64,000 nt of DNA from Zophobihabitans entericus (GTDB lineage: Bacteria > Pseudomonadota > Gammaproteobacteria > Enterobacterales > Orbaceae): contig NZ_CP050253.1 of NCBI RefSeq assembly GCF_011745665.1, positions 1,525,418 to 1,589,417 of the forward strand, read 5' to 3'. This document shows positions 33,127-42,747 of this stretch, piece by piece; the first letter of the stretch is position 1; each line of letters starts with the position of its first letter. The position numbers were made by a program, and so were the translations under genes. The notes below the pieces were generated by a model. The model was not told the origin of the DNA. It did no database searches and saw only the letters and a program-made list of their open reading frames with translations.

Positions 33127-33351
33127 AAACCACCTGCATTTTTTATCTATTATACATACAAATAGCTACATGGTATAGAATAAACGGATATCTAATATCA
33201 GGATAAATCCATAGCAATCGTTTTATTGGTTATGATTAAATAAAAAAGTATTCGCATACTTTTGTTTATATTCATCATAATCAACATTTTCATACATACC
33301 GTTATAGATGAAAAAACCACAACGAAAAAATTTGGAAGTCGCCTTATTACA

Positions 33352-33789
33352 TTATCTTTCGTTATTTGGCACAACAGAGAAATATCGAATAGATGAAAAA
33401 GGGCGTTTGATTGAAAAAAAATGTTTAAATGAAAAAGGAAATGTTCTGACAGGTTGATCAAATAGTTTTAATATCCACCCATATTTGGTGATAAATTTAA
33501 AGAAAATGGTATCCTCGGATATCACTTGTAGATCAGAGACAAAATCATAAGCATACAAATTACCAATTCTAGCTTCATCTACTATTTTATTAATTTTTGT
33601 GTCAAACAAATAAATAAACAATAACTCTTCAAAGCCTAAATTATTAATCACAAATAATAAGATGTATCTGTCTTGCCAACAAAAAGCCTCTTCTAAAATA
33701 GTACCATCCACAAGCACTAAAGAATTAACACCATTCACTTCAATTTGTGAGTAAACAATTCCATTTTTATCAGGTGGTAGTGGTTTCAA
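33352..33789 (-). CDS. Hypothetical 145-residue protein, paralogue 2, start frameshifted
   Basis: This is a paralogue of the 32689 product. Homology continues upstream of the only in-frame start (TTG at 33789): the frame reads KKISNVILKPLP, matching KKLSNITLNHTR. The ATG that should start it (33815-33813) is one base out of frame, because the following tract has seven A residues; eight would restore M-I-K-K-I-S-N. The gene may be inactive, slippage-dependent, or affected by a homopolymer sequencing error. Confidence 0.55.
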   Translation of the reverse strand: MKPLPPDKNGIVYSQIEVNGVNSLVLVDGTILEEAFCWQDRYILLFVINNLGFEELLFIYLFDTKINKIVDEARIGNLYAYDFVSDLQVISEDTIFFKFITKYGWILKLFDQPVRTFPFSFKHFFSIKRPFSSIRYFSVVPNNER

Positions 33790-33893
33790 AATGACATTTG
33801 AAATTTTTTTATCATATACTCACTAATTAGATATAAATTTTTCAAAAGAAGTATACATAAAAAAATATGATATGCACGTTTATATTAAACCGA

Positions 33894-34133
33894 TTACAAA
33901 TATTTTTTGAAACTTCCTACAGCTATATTCATCACAATGCTCAGTAATGTTGCTGAAGGCAGTAATATCCAAAGAGGTGAAATACACTCACAGGAAACGC
34001 CAAATAAATGACCCATGGCAATGTTAAAATAGGCATTAATAGCTTGATTAACAAAAAATCCACATAATAAAGAACCAATCGCTAATGATTGGCTCTTTAA
34101 TTTGATGTTACTTATTTCCTCTGTCTCTCCCAT
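33894..34133 (-). CDS. Small membrane protein next to the integrase
   Basis: This 79-residue protein has two membrane segments (LAIGSLLCGFFVNQAINAYF and PLWILLPSATLLSIVMNIAV). The start lies inside the integrase 3' end (22-bp overlap), so it may be read from the integrase transcript. The degraded copy at 32436 shows that the pair with the 145-residue gene was duplicated. Function unknown. Confidence 0.5.
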   Translation of the reverse strand: MGETEEISNIKLKSQSLAIGSLLCGFFVNQAINAYFNIAMGHLFGVSCECISPLWILLPSATLLSIVMNIAVGSFKKYL

Positions 34134-35365
34134 TCATCTAATTTATTCGCCCAGTCCTGCATCATACCTCTACGCTGTTCTACATACTCAGCGTGGTTAT
34201 AAGAAGCTCTGATTTGGTCTTTATCTGAATGGGACAGTTGGGCTTCTATCCATTCTTTTCGGTAACCCAGTTCATTTAAAGCAGTGGACAGGGTGGCTCT
34301 GATGCCATGTCCTGTTAATCTGCCATGATAACCAATCCTCTTTAAACCACTATTTAGGGTGTTTTCACTAATGATTTCAGTCGGTTTGGTTCGGTGACAT
34401 AGTAAGTAGGTTTGCCAAGGCGCACGTAAGTCTAGTAATTCTTGTACGACTTCTATTGCCTGACGCGACAACGGTACAATAAAAGGGGGAATTTCATCAT
34501 GAGTGCTTCTGACTTTACGTTTCAGTTGTTTAACTGTTTCGGGTGGCACGTTCCATAATGCATTTTCTAAATCAAAATGCTCTGGTTTGGCTTCTCTTAG
34601 TTCACCTGTACGAACACCTGTAAGGAGTAATAATCTAATGCCTAATTGGGTTTGTCTGAGTCCGTCATATTGGCGTAGTGCTTGTAAAAACTCGGGTAAC
34701 TCTGACATTTTCAGGAAGGGATTATGTAAGGTAGGCTTTTGTGGCAAAGCTAAAACATCTAGGTCTGATACTGGATTGTCTTTTATTAATCCTTCTGCAA
34801 TTGCGTGACGAAAGAGTTCATTCATCCAACTTCGGCATTTTTCGGCAATAGATAATGCGCCTCTGTCCTCTATTTCTCTTAAGACTTTTAGGACATGGGG
34901 TTTGTCGATATAGTTAAGAGGTAGCTCTCCTAATGTAGGCAACATGTCTTTACGTAGATAGCGTTGAATTTGTATTCGGGTACTTTGTCTACGTGTACTG
35001 TCTGCAACACCTAGTTTTTTGAGTTTAAATTCTTTCCAGTGTTCTGAGAACTGGGCAAAGGTGGGGCAGTTTGATTCATTTTCTACACCATATTTGCTTA
35101 GTTGCTTTTTCTTGATGCGAGGATCTTTGTTTTGAGCAACCAGTGCTCTTGCCTCCTCTCTTTTTTGTCGGGCTGTTTTTAAATCCACTTCGGGATAGGT
35201 ACCAAAGGAGATGAGTTTTTGTTTACCCACCCAATAAAAACGAAAGTGCCAAATTTTTGACCCATTGGGTTCAATACGTAAAAAGAGTCCATCACCATCT
35301 TTAATGGTATAGGCTTTTTGGGCTGGTTTTGCTCTGCGAATGGTAAAATCGGATAATAATGTCAT
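34112..35365 (-). CDS. int: Tyrosine-recombinase integrase of the ICE
   Basis: This 417-residue CP4/P4-type integrase has an N-terminal DUF4102 arm-binding domain (FTIRRAKPAQKAYTIKDGDGLFLRI), a SAM-like core-binding domain (about 100-200) and a catalytic domain with the Arg in TGVRTGELR, HGIRATLS, and the H and Tyr of SHSDKDQIRASYNHAEY. It lies next to a tRNA-Gly gene and points away from it, the usual arrangement. The ICE-wide promoter motif is 62 bp upstream, tying its expression to that of the transfer genes. Confidence 0.93.
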   Translation of the reverse strand: MTLLSDFTIRRAKPAQKAYTIKDGDGLFLRIEPNGSKIWHFRFYWVGKQKLISFGTYPEVDLKTARQKREEARALVAQNKDPRIKKKQLSKYGVENESNCPTFAQFSEHWKEFKLKKLGVADSTRRQSTRIQIQRYLRKDMLPTLGELPLNYIDKPHVLKVLREIEDRGALSIAEKCRSWMNELFRHAIAEGLIKDNPVSDLDVLALPQKPTLHNPFLKMSELPEFLQALRQYDGLRQTQLGIRLLLLTGVRTGELREAKPEHFDLENALWNVPPETVKQLKRKVRSTHDEIPPFIVPLSRQAIEVVQELLDLRAPWQTYLLCHRTKPTEIISENTLNSGLKRIGYHGRLTGHGIRATLSTALNELGYRKEWIEAQLSHSDKDQIRASYNHAEYVEQRRGMMQDWANKLDEWERQRK

Positions 35366-35426
35366 GTCTGGTACCTCAATAAGTTAACAAATACGAAAAT
35401 AAATGTAGTTGTTTTGAGGCAGAAGG

Positions 35427-35461
35427 TCAGAATAAATGCGGATTTGCTTATGTCTGATTTC
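35427..35461 (-). promoter_or_regulatory. ICE-wide promoter motif, copy 3 (integrase)
   Basis: In minus reading: GAAATCAGACA, five variable bases, AAATCCGCATTTATTCTGA. Length and spacing are identical to the copies upstream of both transfer operons. Confidence 0.7.
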
Positions 35462-35543
35462 TTTTTTAAGTCATTAATAAGTAATCGAACTCAAATTTAA
35501 GTAATCTATACTTAATTCTATACTTATTTGTTGTGGCTCTTAG

Positions 35544-35655
35544 TGGAAGACTACGCACGCCAGTGGAAAAGAAACTGGAGCTAAGTGATTAATTTTGATA
35601 AACTAAAATACAATCATTGGAAGACTAAGAACCTTAATGGAAGAAGAACTGGAGC
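35544..35655 (-). repeat. 38-bp imperfect direct repeat at the tRNA 3' end (attachment region)
   Basis: 35544-35581 and 35618-35655 both read TGGAAGACTA, ten variable bases, then TGGAARARRAACTGGAGC-like sequence, 74 bp apart. The right copy ends in the tRNA-Gly 3' terminus. The left copy repeats the terminal CTGGAGC without the tRNA. Consistent with an att region or a remnant of an earlier event. Confidence 0.55.
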
Positions 35656-35725
35656 GGGAAACGAGGTTCGAACTCGCGACCTCAACCTTGGCAAGGTTGC
35701 GCTCTACCAACTGAGCTATTCCCGC
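35650..35725 (-). tRNA. glyV: tRNA-Gly (GCC)
   Basis: 76 nt with encoded CCA. Acceptor stem GCGGGAA/TTCCCGC, D-arm AGCTCAGTTGGTAGAGC, anticodon loop CTTGCCAAG with GCC, and T-arm GTTCGAACC-type sequence are all present. Its 3' end faces the integrase, so it is the likely integration site. Symbol by analogy with enteric tRNA-Gly(GCC) genes. Confidence 0.95.
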
Positions 35726-35795
35726 ATAACGAAGTGCGGAGAGAATTATACAAAATTTAATTCTTCCTGCAAGCAATTTCTGCAATTTGTCACAC

Positions 35796-36062
35796 TTATT
35801 GCTTATTTTTTGTCTTTTTCCAGCTTAATGCTTCAAATACCCCAAAAAAGAATATGCGCCAGACAATAAAACGATCTTTCTCTTTTTCCTGCTGAGTGAG
35901 CGATGCATTCAGTAGCCATGCCTGCAGTCCATGAGTAACCACCAGAGCTGCGAGCGCCACATTAGCGACAAGTCTTGCCGGAGAAGGGTAAGGAAAGACC
36001 AGATTAAATAGCAAAAAGCCCCAAATGATGGCATATACGATACGACCTAATAGTATAAACAT
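35796..36062 (-). CDS. yhhL: DUF1145 (YhhL-like) inner-membrane protein
   Basis: This 88-residue protein has about three membrane segments (GRIVYAIIWGFLLFNLVF, LVANVALAALVVTHGLQAWLL and a C-terminal one) and the family-typical FPYPSPARL. It follows rsmD by 12 bp, the same neighbour as in E. coli (rsmD-yhhL). Function unknown. Confidence 0.8.
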   Translation of the reverse strand: MFILLGRIVYAIIWGFLLFNLVFPYPSPARLVANVALAALVVTHGLQAWLLNASLTQQEKEKDRFIVWRIFFFGVFEALSWKKTKNKQ

Positions 36063-36074
36063 AATCTTTTATGC

Positions 36075-36683
36075 TCACTCTTGTCTGATAAATAAACGAT
36101 AATCAACCTGACCAGCCTGCTTTTCACGGTGGAGCTGCCAGTTAACGGGTAAATTGGTCAGTGGGTACTGACTTTCAGTTTCAAGATAAATCCAGGCTTC
36201 TTTTGAGAGCCAGCCGTTTTCTTCTAAAAGCTGAGCTGTTTTTATAACTAGATTTTGATGAAAAGGGGGATCAATAAATACTACATCAAACTGATACGTA
36301 GCCGGTTGGTTTAACCAGTTTAGGGTATCAGCTGCAATGACAGAAAGATTATCAGCCTGCAATTTTTGCTGGTTACTGATGAGCTGCTTTGCAATAGCCG
36401 GGCTTTTTTCCAGTAATACGGCTGTTTTAGCTCCTCTGGACACAGCTTCAAAACCAAGGGCACCGCTACCAGAATAACAATCTAAACAGGTTGCCTCTGA
36501 AATCACAGGCATAAGCCAGTTGAACAGGGTTTCTTTCACGCGATCAGTAGTTGGTCTGAGTCCAGTACTATCCATAACGGGTAATTTGCGCCCACGCCAT
36601 TTGCCACCAATAATGCGAATCTCACCCGGTACTTTTGTTGCCGGGTGGTTATTCGATGTTGATAGAGAACGTATAGCTTTCAT
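36075..36683 (-). CDS. rsmD: 16S rRNA (guanine-966-N2)-methyltransferase RsmD
   Basis: This 202-residue enzyme methylates G966 of 16S rRNA. Visible motifs: GGKWRGRKLPV at the start, GLRPTTDRVKETLFNWL, the SAM-binding LDCYSGSGALGFEAVSRGA and the catalytic DPPF. It lies between yhhL and the PBP1a gene, all on the minus strand. Confidence 0.95.
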   Translation of the reverse strand: MKAIRSLSTSNNHPATKVPGEIRIIGGKWRGRKLPVMDSTGLRPTTDRVKETLFNWLMPVISEATCLDCYSGSGALGFEAVSRGAKTAVLLEKSPAIAKQLISNQQKLQADNLSVIAADTLNWLNQPATYQFDVVFIDPPFHQNLVIKTAQLLEENGWLSKEAWIYLETESQYPLTNLPVNWQLHREKQAGQVDYRLFIRQE

Positions 36684-36688
36684 GTTAA

Positions 36689-39316
36689 TTAGAATAACTC
36701 TGAAGTGTTACCTTGTTCATCTGTCACCTGTGTTCCTGTTTCTTTATAGGAATACTGTGTCGGTTCAGTACCTTCAATGAAGTATTCTTCAATACTATTG
36801 GAATCAGGTGTAGCAAGCATTCCTGTTTTACGATCGATCAGTACAGAAATCACTTTATTTGGCTGAATCTCAGTTTTTTGAGGCACACCTTTTAACACAA
36901 CTTGCATATAATCATTCCAGAGTGGATTTACTGTACGGGCACCACCTTCAGCTGAAATATATGAACGTTCGTCAAAGGCATTTTGTCTTGCTCGTCCAAG
37001 TTCACGGCGATGGTCATCAAAGCCCATCCAGACAGTTGTGACGATATCCGGACCAAAACCGGAGAACCAGACATCTTTAGATAAGTTAGTTGTCCCTGTT
37101 TTACCACCAATATCATGACGATTTAAGTTACGGCTACGCCATGCTGTCCCTAGCCAGTTACTGCCTTTTTCACCCCATACCGCCGTTTTTAACGCGTCTT
37201 TAATGATAAATGCCAGCTCACTACTAATAACATGTGGAGCGTAAACAGGTTGTTGTGACTCTGGCTGTGTTTCTGGTTTTGGTTGATTCTCATCAACTGG
37301 TAAGCGTTCAAACGGAATATTTTCTGGTAATACAAAGCCACTATCAGCGGTTAATGCATTTTGATCTGGTGTATCGCCATCCGTTGTTGTCACTACGTTT
37401 TCAACGTGGTCTAAAGAGATATTTTGTTTATCTTCTTCGGCATAAGCGAGCTCTTGTAAACAATCACTACAAGCGACTTCCGGCACGTGTTCATAAATTA
37501 CACCACCTTCAGAATATTCAATTCGCTCAATCACATAAGGTGTAACCAGATAACCACCATTGGCGATAACTGAGTAACCTCTGGCCACCTGTAATGGGGT
37601 AAATGAGGCAGAGCCTAAAGCCAGTGACTCATTACGTGAAATATTACTACGCGGGAAACCAAATCGCTCTAAGTAATCAGCAGCATAATTAATGCCAATA
37701 GCACGTGCGGCACGTACCATCATTACGTTTTTAGACGTTGCTAAACCAACACGTAAACGCAGTGGTCCGGCATAAGTTGCTGGTGAGTTTTTAGGTCGCC
37801 AGGCTTCACTACCGGCACTGGTTCTAAGAATTGGCGCATCGTTTAAGATGGTAGCCATGGTTAAGCCTTTATCCAGCGCTGCGGTATAAATAAATGGTTT
37901 AATATTAGAACCAATTTGACGAATCGCCTGAGTGGCACGGTTAAATTTACTGAGATTAAAATCAAAACCACCAACCAGTGCAGTGATTGCACCAGTATTG
38001 GAATCAACTGACACAAGCGCTGAGTTGACTGCTGGAATCTGAGAGAGTTGCCAGTTTTTATCAACCTGACGCACCCAAATTTGTTGTCCCTCTTTAATCA
38101 CAGCCGAGACTGTTTTAGGTGTTGGTCCTTGAGCATTATCACTGATAAATGAGCGCGCCCATTTCATGCCATCATAATTGATAGTAATGGCTTCACCATT
38201 AGAAAGGACAGCTGTAGCAGCTTGCTCTGTTGATTTGGTCACGACTGCTGGCAGGAGCATTCCTCCACCATAAGTCATATATTTACTAAGTGCTTGCTGA
38301 ATTTGTTCTGGTGTAAAGGCGGTATCACCTTCTTGCCATAAGACTTTTTCTGGTCCTCGGTAGCCATGACGCATATCGTAATCAAGTACATGATGACGAA
38401 CGCTGGTTGTTGCTGCCACCTGATTTTTTTGAGTAATTGTGGTATAGACCTTGTATCCATCACTGTAAGCAAACTCACCAAATTTTTCATACATGAATTG
38501 GCGCGCCATTTCTGCAACATAAGGTGCAGAAAATGCGACTTTAGGAACGTGATAACTCACATTTAGTGGTTCTGCAATAGCTTCATCATATTGTTCCTGC
38601 GTGATGTACTCTTGATCAAGCATACGATGCAGTACCCAGTTACGACGCGAGATCGCTCGTTCCGGGTAAGAAATTGGGTTATAAGCTGATGGCGCATTTG
38701 GCAGACCAGCAAGCAGAGCCGATTCGCTCAATGTTAGTTGATCGGCTGTTTTACCAAAGAATGTAGCTGCCGCTGAACCAATGCCATAAGAGCGGGAACC
38801 AAAGTAAATTTTGTTGAGATAGAGTGCCATAATCTCTTCTTTGGTGAGCTCTTTCTCCATACGAATTGCCAGAATCATCTCACGAATTTTACGTCCGATA
38901 CTCTTTTCTGGTGTTAAGAAGAAGTTTTTAGCTACCTGCTGGGTAATCGTACTACCACCTTGTGACAAACTACCTGATTTTAGTGCGATAAAGACGGCAC
39001 GCATAATCCCGATAGGATCGACGCCATAGTGACTATAAAAGCGGGAATCTTCAGTAGCAATAACCGCATTAATTACCGATTGCGGCATATCTTCATATTT
39101 AAGCGGGATACGACGATGTTCACCAAAAGAGGCAATCAGTTCACCATCAGCACTAAGTACTTGCATAGGTGTTTGCAGGCGAACCACTTTTAGTTCAGCA
39201 ACATCAGGCAGATCTTTGGAATAATACATATAGGCAGCAAAAACGGTAATTGTACCAATAAAGGCACAACCTACAAAAAACTTTAATAAAAACAACAAGA
39301 TTTTTAATGCTTTCAC
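36689..39316 (-). CDS. mrcA: Penicillin-binding protein 1A
   Basis: This bifunctional peptidoglycan synthase has 875 residues. It has an N-terminal membrane anchor (about 8-30). The glycosyltransferase domain carries EDSRFYSHYGVD and GGSTITQQVAKN. The transpeptidase domain carries the active-site Ser in SNIKPF, SRN as the second motif and KTGTT as the third. An OB-type insert lies between them, as in PBP1A. The start is GTG. It is the first core gene that reads towards the ICE side, upstream of rsmD. Confidence 0.94.
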   Translation of the reverse strand: MKALKILLFLLKFFVGCAFIGTITVFAAYMYYSKDLPDVAELKVVRLQTPMQVLSADGELIASFGEHRRIPLKYEDMPQSVINAVIATEDSRFYSHYGVDPIGIMRAVFIALKSGSLSQGGSTITQQVAKNFFLTPEKSIGRKIREMILAIRMEKELTKEEIMALYLNKIYFGSRSYGIGSAAATFFGKTADQLTLSESALLAGLPNAPSAYNPISYPERAISRRNWVLHRMLDQEYITQEQYDEAIAEPLNVSYHVPKVAFSAPYVAEMARQFMYEKFGEFAYSDGYKVYTTITQKNQVAATTSVRHHVLDYDMRHGYRGPEKVLWQEGDTAFTPEQIQQALSKYMTYGGGMLLPAVVTKSTEQAATAVLSNGEAITINYDGMKWARSFISDNAQGPTPKTVSAVIKEGQQIWVRQVDKNWQLSQIPAVNSALVSVDSNTGAITALVGGFDFNLSKFNRATQAIRQIGSNIKPFIYTAALDKGLTMATILNDAPILRTSAGSEAWRPKNSPATYAGPLRLRVGLATSKNVMMVRAARAIGINYAADYLERFGFPRSNISRNESLALGSASFTPLQVARGYSVIANGGYLVTPYVIERIEYSEGGVIYEHVPEVACSDCLQELAYAEEDKQNISLDHVENVVTTTDGDTPDQNALTADSGFVLPENIPFERLPVDENQPKPETQPESQQPVYAPHVISSELAFIIKDALKTAVWGEKGSNWLGTAWRSRNLNRHDIGGKTGTTNLSKDVWFSGFGPDIVTTVWMGFDDHRRELGRARQNAFDERSYISAEGGARTVNPLWNDYMQVVLKGVPQKTEIQPNKVISVLIDRKTGMLATPDSNSIEEYFIEGTEPTQYSYKETGTQVTDEQGNTSELF

Positions 39317-39448
39317 TACAATATCCCAAAGAATCGATCAATCTATTTTTACTGGATGACTATTATACAGAAACTGTCCTGTGTGATAAGCCATTTTTAC
39401 TGATTCAGTATATTGAGCATTACAAATAGCACAAATCTCTTTACTATA

Positions 39449-39481
39449 TAGTTACAAATGTTATTATTTCAAATGTAATTA
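39449..39481. promoter_or_regulatory. Inverted repeat before the MarR-type gene, possible operator
   Basis: TAGTTACA and TGTAATTA (one mismatch) are 17 bp apart, just upstream of the marR-like start. MarR regulators commonly bind such dyads to repress their own operon. Confidence 0.4.
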
Positions 39482-39497
39482 TACTGAGAGAAAAATT

Positions 39498-40019
39498 ATG
39501 TCATATTCATTTCAATTAGTTGAAACATTATTAAACAGACATAAGGCACAAGGATTTGAGATGCCTTTTGATGAGATTTATCTGACGCGTTTATTGCAAT
39601 TTACGCAAGATAAAATGCTAATACGACTTAACAATATGTTTCAAAAGTATAAAATAACCAATAATCACTTTTTATTGTTTACAGCAATAAGAAGTACCGG
39701 AAAAGAAGGAATTCAGGCTTCTACACTGAGTGAAATGCTAAATATTTCACGGGTACAAGTTTCACGCTTTGTAGAGGACTTAGTCAAACGGCAATGGATT
39801 GACCGCATACAACATCCTACAGATAGACGGTCTCAGTATTTAGTGGTCACTCAGCAAGGACATGATTTTTTAAATCAAGTATCTCCTGCGTTATATGATT
39901 ATGTCTCTAAAGCCTGGTCTACTATCTCTGCTGACGAAAAGACACAATTGAAAAATATTCTGGGAAGAGTGCTAACGCAAATTGAAATCATTGAAGAGGG
40001 AGCTGGCAATGAGTCTTAG
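39498..40019 (+). CDS. MarR-family transcriptional regulator of the exporter operon
   Basis: This 173-residue winged-helix regulator has the recognition region [33 protein letters not shown] and the wing [10 protein letters not shown]. It is the first gene of the operon with HlyD, ABC and permease genes and overlaps hlyD by 11 bp. It probably represses the operon and responds to an exported compound. Confidence 0.88.
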   Translation: MSYSFQLVETLLNRHKAQGFEMPFDEIYLTRLLQFTQDKMLIRLNNMFQKYKITNNHFLLFTAIRSTGKEGIQASTLSEMLNISRVQVSRFVEDLVKRQWIDRIQHPTDRRSQYLVVTQQGHDFLNQVSPALYDYVSKAWSTISADEKTQLKNILGRVLTQIEIIEEGAGNES

Positions 40020-40989
40020 TATAAAAAAAATCATTATGATTGTTGTGGTAATCGTCATTGCTGCTGCAGTGTATTTGTTATGGCCAAAATCAGAATCTGG
40101 TATTAATAAATTATATGGCAATGTTGATATTCGTTCTGTAAATACAAGCTTCAGAGTGGGTGGACGTTTAATTGAGTCATTAGTTGATGAAGGTGATACC
40201 GTTAAAGAGGGTGACATACTTGCTAGAATTGATTTAACACCTTATCAAATAGCTCGTTCAAAAGCTGTTGCTAACTTAGCTGCCAGCAAAGCTCAACTAG
40301 ACTTAATGCTCTCAGGCTATCGAACAGAAGAAATCGATCAGGCTAAGGCACAAGTCGAACAATATAAAGCTGCTTATCAATATGCAGATAGTACCTATCA
40401 GCGTCAGGTTGCTCTGGCAAAAACAGAGGCTATCTCAAAAGATCAATTAGACAATACCAGAGCTGCCCGAGATCAGGCTAAAGCGGCGTTACAGACAGCG
40501 GAAGATAAGCTCACCCAATACCTGAATGGTAATCGTGAAGAAGATATTGAAGCCGCTAAAGCCAATGTGGATTTAGCCGCAGCTGAACTTGCTCAGGCTG
40601 AACTTAACCTAAGCGATACCACGCTCTATTCACCAGCAAACGGAACTATTTTAACCCGTATTGTTGAACCGGGAACTTTGCTTTCTGCCGGCAGTTACGT
40701 CTATAGTATTTCGTTGACCAGCCCGGTCTGGATTCGCGCTTATGTCGATGAAGTTAATCTGGCTTATGCAAAGCCGGGGCAAGAAGTTCTGGTTTATACC
40801 GATGCTAAGCCAGATAAACCTTATAAAGGGCAGATTGGTTTTGTTTCCCCAACGGCAGAGTTTACGCCAAAATCGGTTGAGACAGAAGTATTACGAACCA
40901 GTTTAGTTTATCGTTTACGTATTATTGTGACTGATAGTGATGATATGTTACGTCAGGGAATGCCTGTTACGATCAAGTTTGCTGAGTAA
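40009..40989 (+). CDS. HlyD/YbhG-like membrane fusion protein
   Basis: About 326 residues. The ATG at 40009 follows GGAG by six bases. It has an N-terminal membrane anchor ([20 protein letters not shown]), a split lipoyl domain ([24 protein letters not shown] and [20 protein letters not shown]) and a coiled-coil hairpin of about 120 residues between them. It would link the ABC permeases to an outer-membrane factor such as TolC (inference). Closest in plan to YbhG. Confidence 0.88.
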   Translation: MSLSIKKIIMIVVVIVIAAAVYLLWPKSESGINKLYGNVDIRSVNTSFRVGGRLIESLVDEGDTVKEGDILARIDLTPYQIARSKAVANLAASKAQLDLMLSGYRTEEIDQAKAQVEQYKAAYQYADSTYQRQVALAKTEAISKDQLDNTRAARDQAKAALQTAEDKLTQYLNGNREEDIEAAKANVDLAAAELAQAELNLSDTTLYSPANGTILTRIVEPGTLLSAGSYVYSISLTSPVWIRAYVDEVNLAYAKPGQEVLVYTDAKPDKPYKGQIGFVSPTAEFTPKSVETEVLRTSLVYRLRIIVTDSDDMLRQGMPVTIKFAE

Positions 40990-40995
40990 TTAATA

Positions 40996-42747
40996 ATGGA
41001 AACAGTACAAGCTTCACCAGCTAGTATCATATTACAAGATGTTAATAAACATTTTGATAATGTAGAAGCCCTTAAACCGTTAACGATAACGATTAAAGCG
41101 GGAGGTGTAACTGGTGTTGTTGGGCCTGACGGAGCAGGGAAAACCACACTGCTCAGAATGATGGCAGGATTGCTTGAAGCCTCAGCGGGTTCTTTGAATG
41201 TTGCAGGTCTTGACCCGATTAAAAATCGTAGTGAACTGCGTGATATTTTGGGCTATATGCCACAAAAATTTGGTTTGTATGAAGATCTCACCGTCATTGA
41301 AAACTTAAATTTATTTGCTGATTTAAGAAATATTCAGGGTGAAGAAAGAACAAAAACTTTTAATCAGTTACTGGATTTTACTGATTTACACCGTTTTACT
41401 GACCGCTTAGCCGGCAAATTGTCAGGCGGTATGAAACAAAAATTAGGGGTAGCTTGTACGTTGCTTGGACAGCCTAAAGTTCTGCTACTGGATGAACCGG
41501 GAGTAGGTGTTGATCCTATCTCTCGTCGTGAGCTCTGGAAGATGGTGCATACGCTTGCCCATGAGGGTATGTTAATCATCTGGAGTACTGCTTATTTAGA
41601 TGAAGCAGAGCAGTGTGAAAATATCCTGTTGCTGAATGAAGGGAAATTACTCTTTAATGGAGAACCGATGCAGCTGACACATCAGGTGAGTGAGCGTGTA
41701 GTGTTGGTCTCTTCTAATTATCCTCATCGCACATTATTACAGCAAGCATTAAAGTTACCGGAAATCAGTGATGGCGTGATTCAGGGTAATGATATTCGCC
41801 TGATCTTAAAATCTGATGTCACACTTGACACAATTAAAGATAAACTGGTTGCCATTGATAACATTCAGGATATTAAAGTTGTTCCTACTGCTGGTCGTTT
41901 TGAAGATGCTTTTATTGATCTGCTTGGTGGTGTTGAGATCAAAGAATCGGTGCTGACTAAAATTATGCAACCTATTGAAGGCAGCAAAGATGAGGTTGTG
42001 ATTGAGGCACAAGATCTAACTAAACAATTTGGTGACTTTGTTGCGACTAATCACGTTAACTTTCAGGTAAAACGTGGTGAAATTTTTGGTTTACTCGGAC
42101 CAAATGGTGCAGGTAAGTCAACTACCTTTAAAATGATGTGCGGGTTGCTTAAAATCTCTGCCGGACAGGCGCTGGTACTTGGTATGAGTCTGGCTAAAAG
42201 CCCGACTAAAGTCAGACAACGTCTTGGTTATATGGCACAAAAATTCTCGCTCTATGACAAATTAACTATCCTGCAAAATCTACAGTTTTTCTCTGGTATT
42301 TATGGCTTAGTTGGTAAAGAGCAGAATGAACGTATCGAAGAGATGCTTACTGCGTTTAATTTTCATTCTATTCAAAATAAAGATATTAATTACCTGTCAC
42401 TGGGGTTTAAGCAGCGTTTAGCTTTAGCTTGTGCCCTGATGCATAAACCGGATGTGTTGTTTTTAGATGAGCCAACTTCGGGTGTTGATCCGGTGACTCG
42501 TCGTGAATTCTGGATGCATATCAATAGTTTAGTGGATAAAGGTGTGACTGTGATGGTAACGACTCACTTTATGGATGAAGCAGAGTATTGTGATCGTATT
42601 GGTCTGGTTTATCAGGGTAAACTTATTGCTCTTGGTTCTCCGGATGATTTAAAGCAACAAGTCGCGACACAGCAACAACCCAATCCAACTATGGAAGATG
42701 CCTTTATTGAACTTGTTCTGGCACACGATAAGGAGCAGGTAAAATGA
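40996..42747 (+). CDS. ybhF: Tandem ABC ATPase, YbhF-like
   Basis: 583 residues with two nucleotide-binding domains. The first has Walker [10 protein letters not shown], signature [10 protein letters not shown] and Walker B VLLLDEPG, but its H-loop has lost the His ([15 protein letters not shown]). The second has [10 protein letters not shown], the degenerate signature [20 protein letters not shown] and the H-loop TTHFMDEAE. Each site thus has one weak element, which suits an asymmetric ATPase. It overlaps the permease gene by 4 bp. Confidence 0.9.
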   Translation: METVQASPASIILQDVNKHFDNVEALKPLTITIKAGGVTGVVGPDGAGKTTLLRMMAGLLEASAGSLNVAGLDPIKNRSELRDILGYMPQKFGLYEDLTVIENLNLFADLRNIQGEERTKTFNQLLDFTDLHRFTDRLAGKLSGGMKQKLGVACTLLGQPKVLLLDEPGVGVDPISRRELWKMVHTLAHEGMLIIWSTAYLDEAEQCENILLLNEGKLLFNGEPMQLTHQVSERVVLVSSNYPHRTLLQQALKLPEISDGVIQGNDIRLILKSDVTLDTIKDKLVAIDNIQDIKVVPTAGRFEDAFIDLLGGVEIKESVLTKIMQPIEGSKDEVVIEAQDLTKQFGDFVATNHVNFQVKRGEIFGLLGPNGAGKSTTFKMMCGLLKISAGQALVLGMSLAKSPTKVRQRLGYMAQKFSLYDKLTILQNLQFFSGIYGLVGKEQNERIEEMLTAFNFHSIQNKDINYLSLGFKQRLALACALMHKPDVLFLDEPTSGVDPVTRREFWMHINSLVDKGVTVMVTTHFMDEAEYCDRIGLVYQGKLIALGSPDDLKQQVATQQQPNPTMEDAFIELVLAHDKEQVK

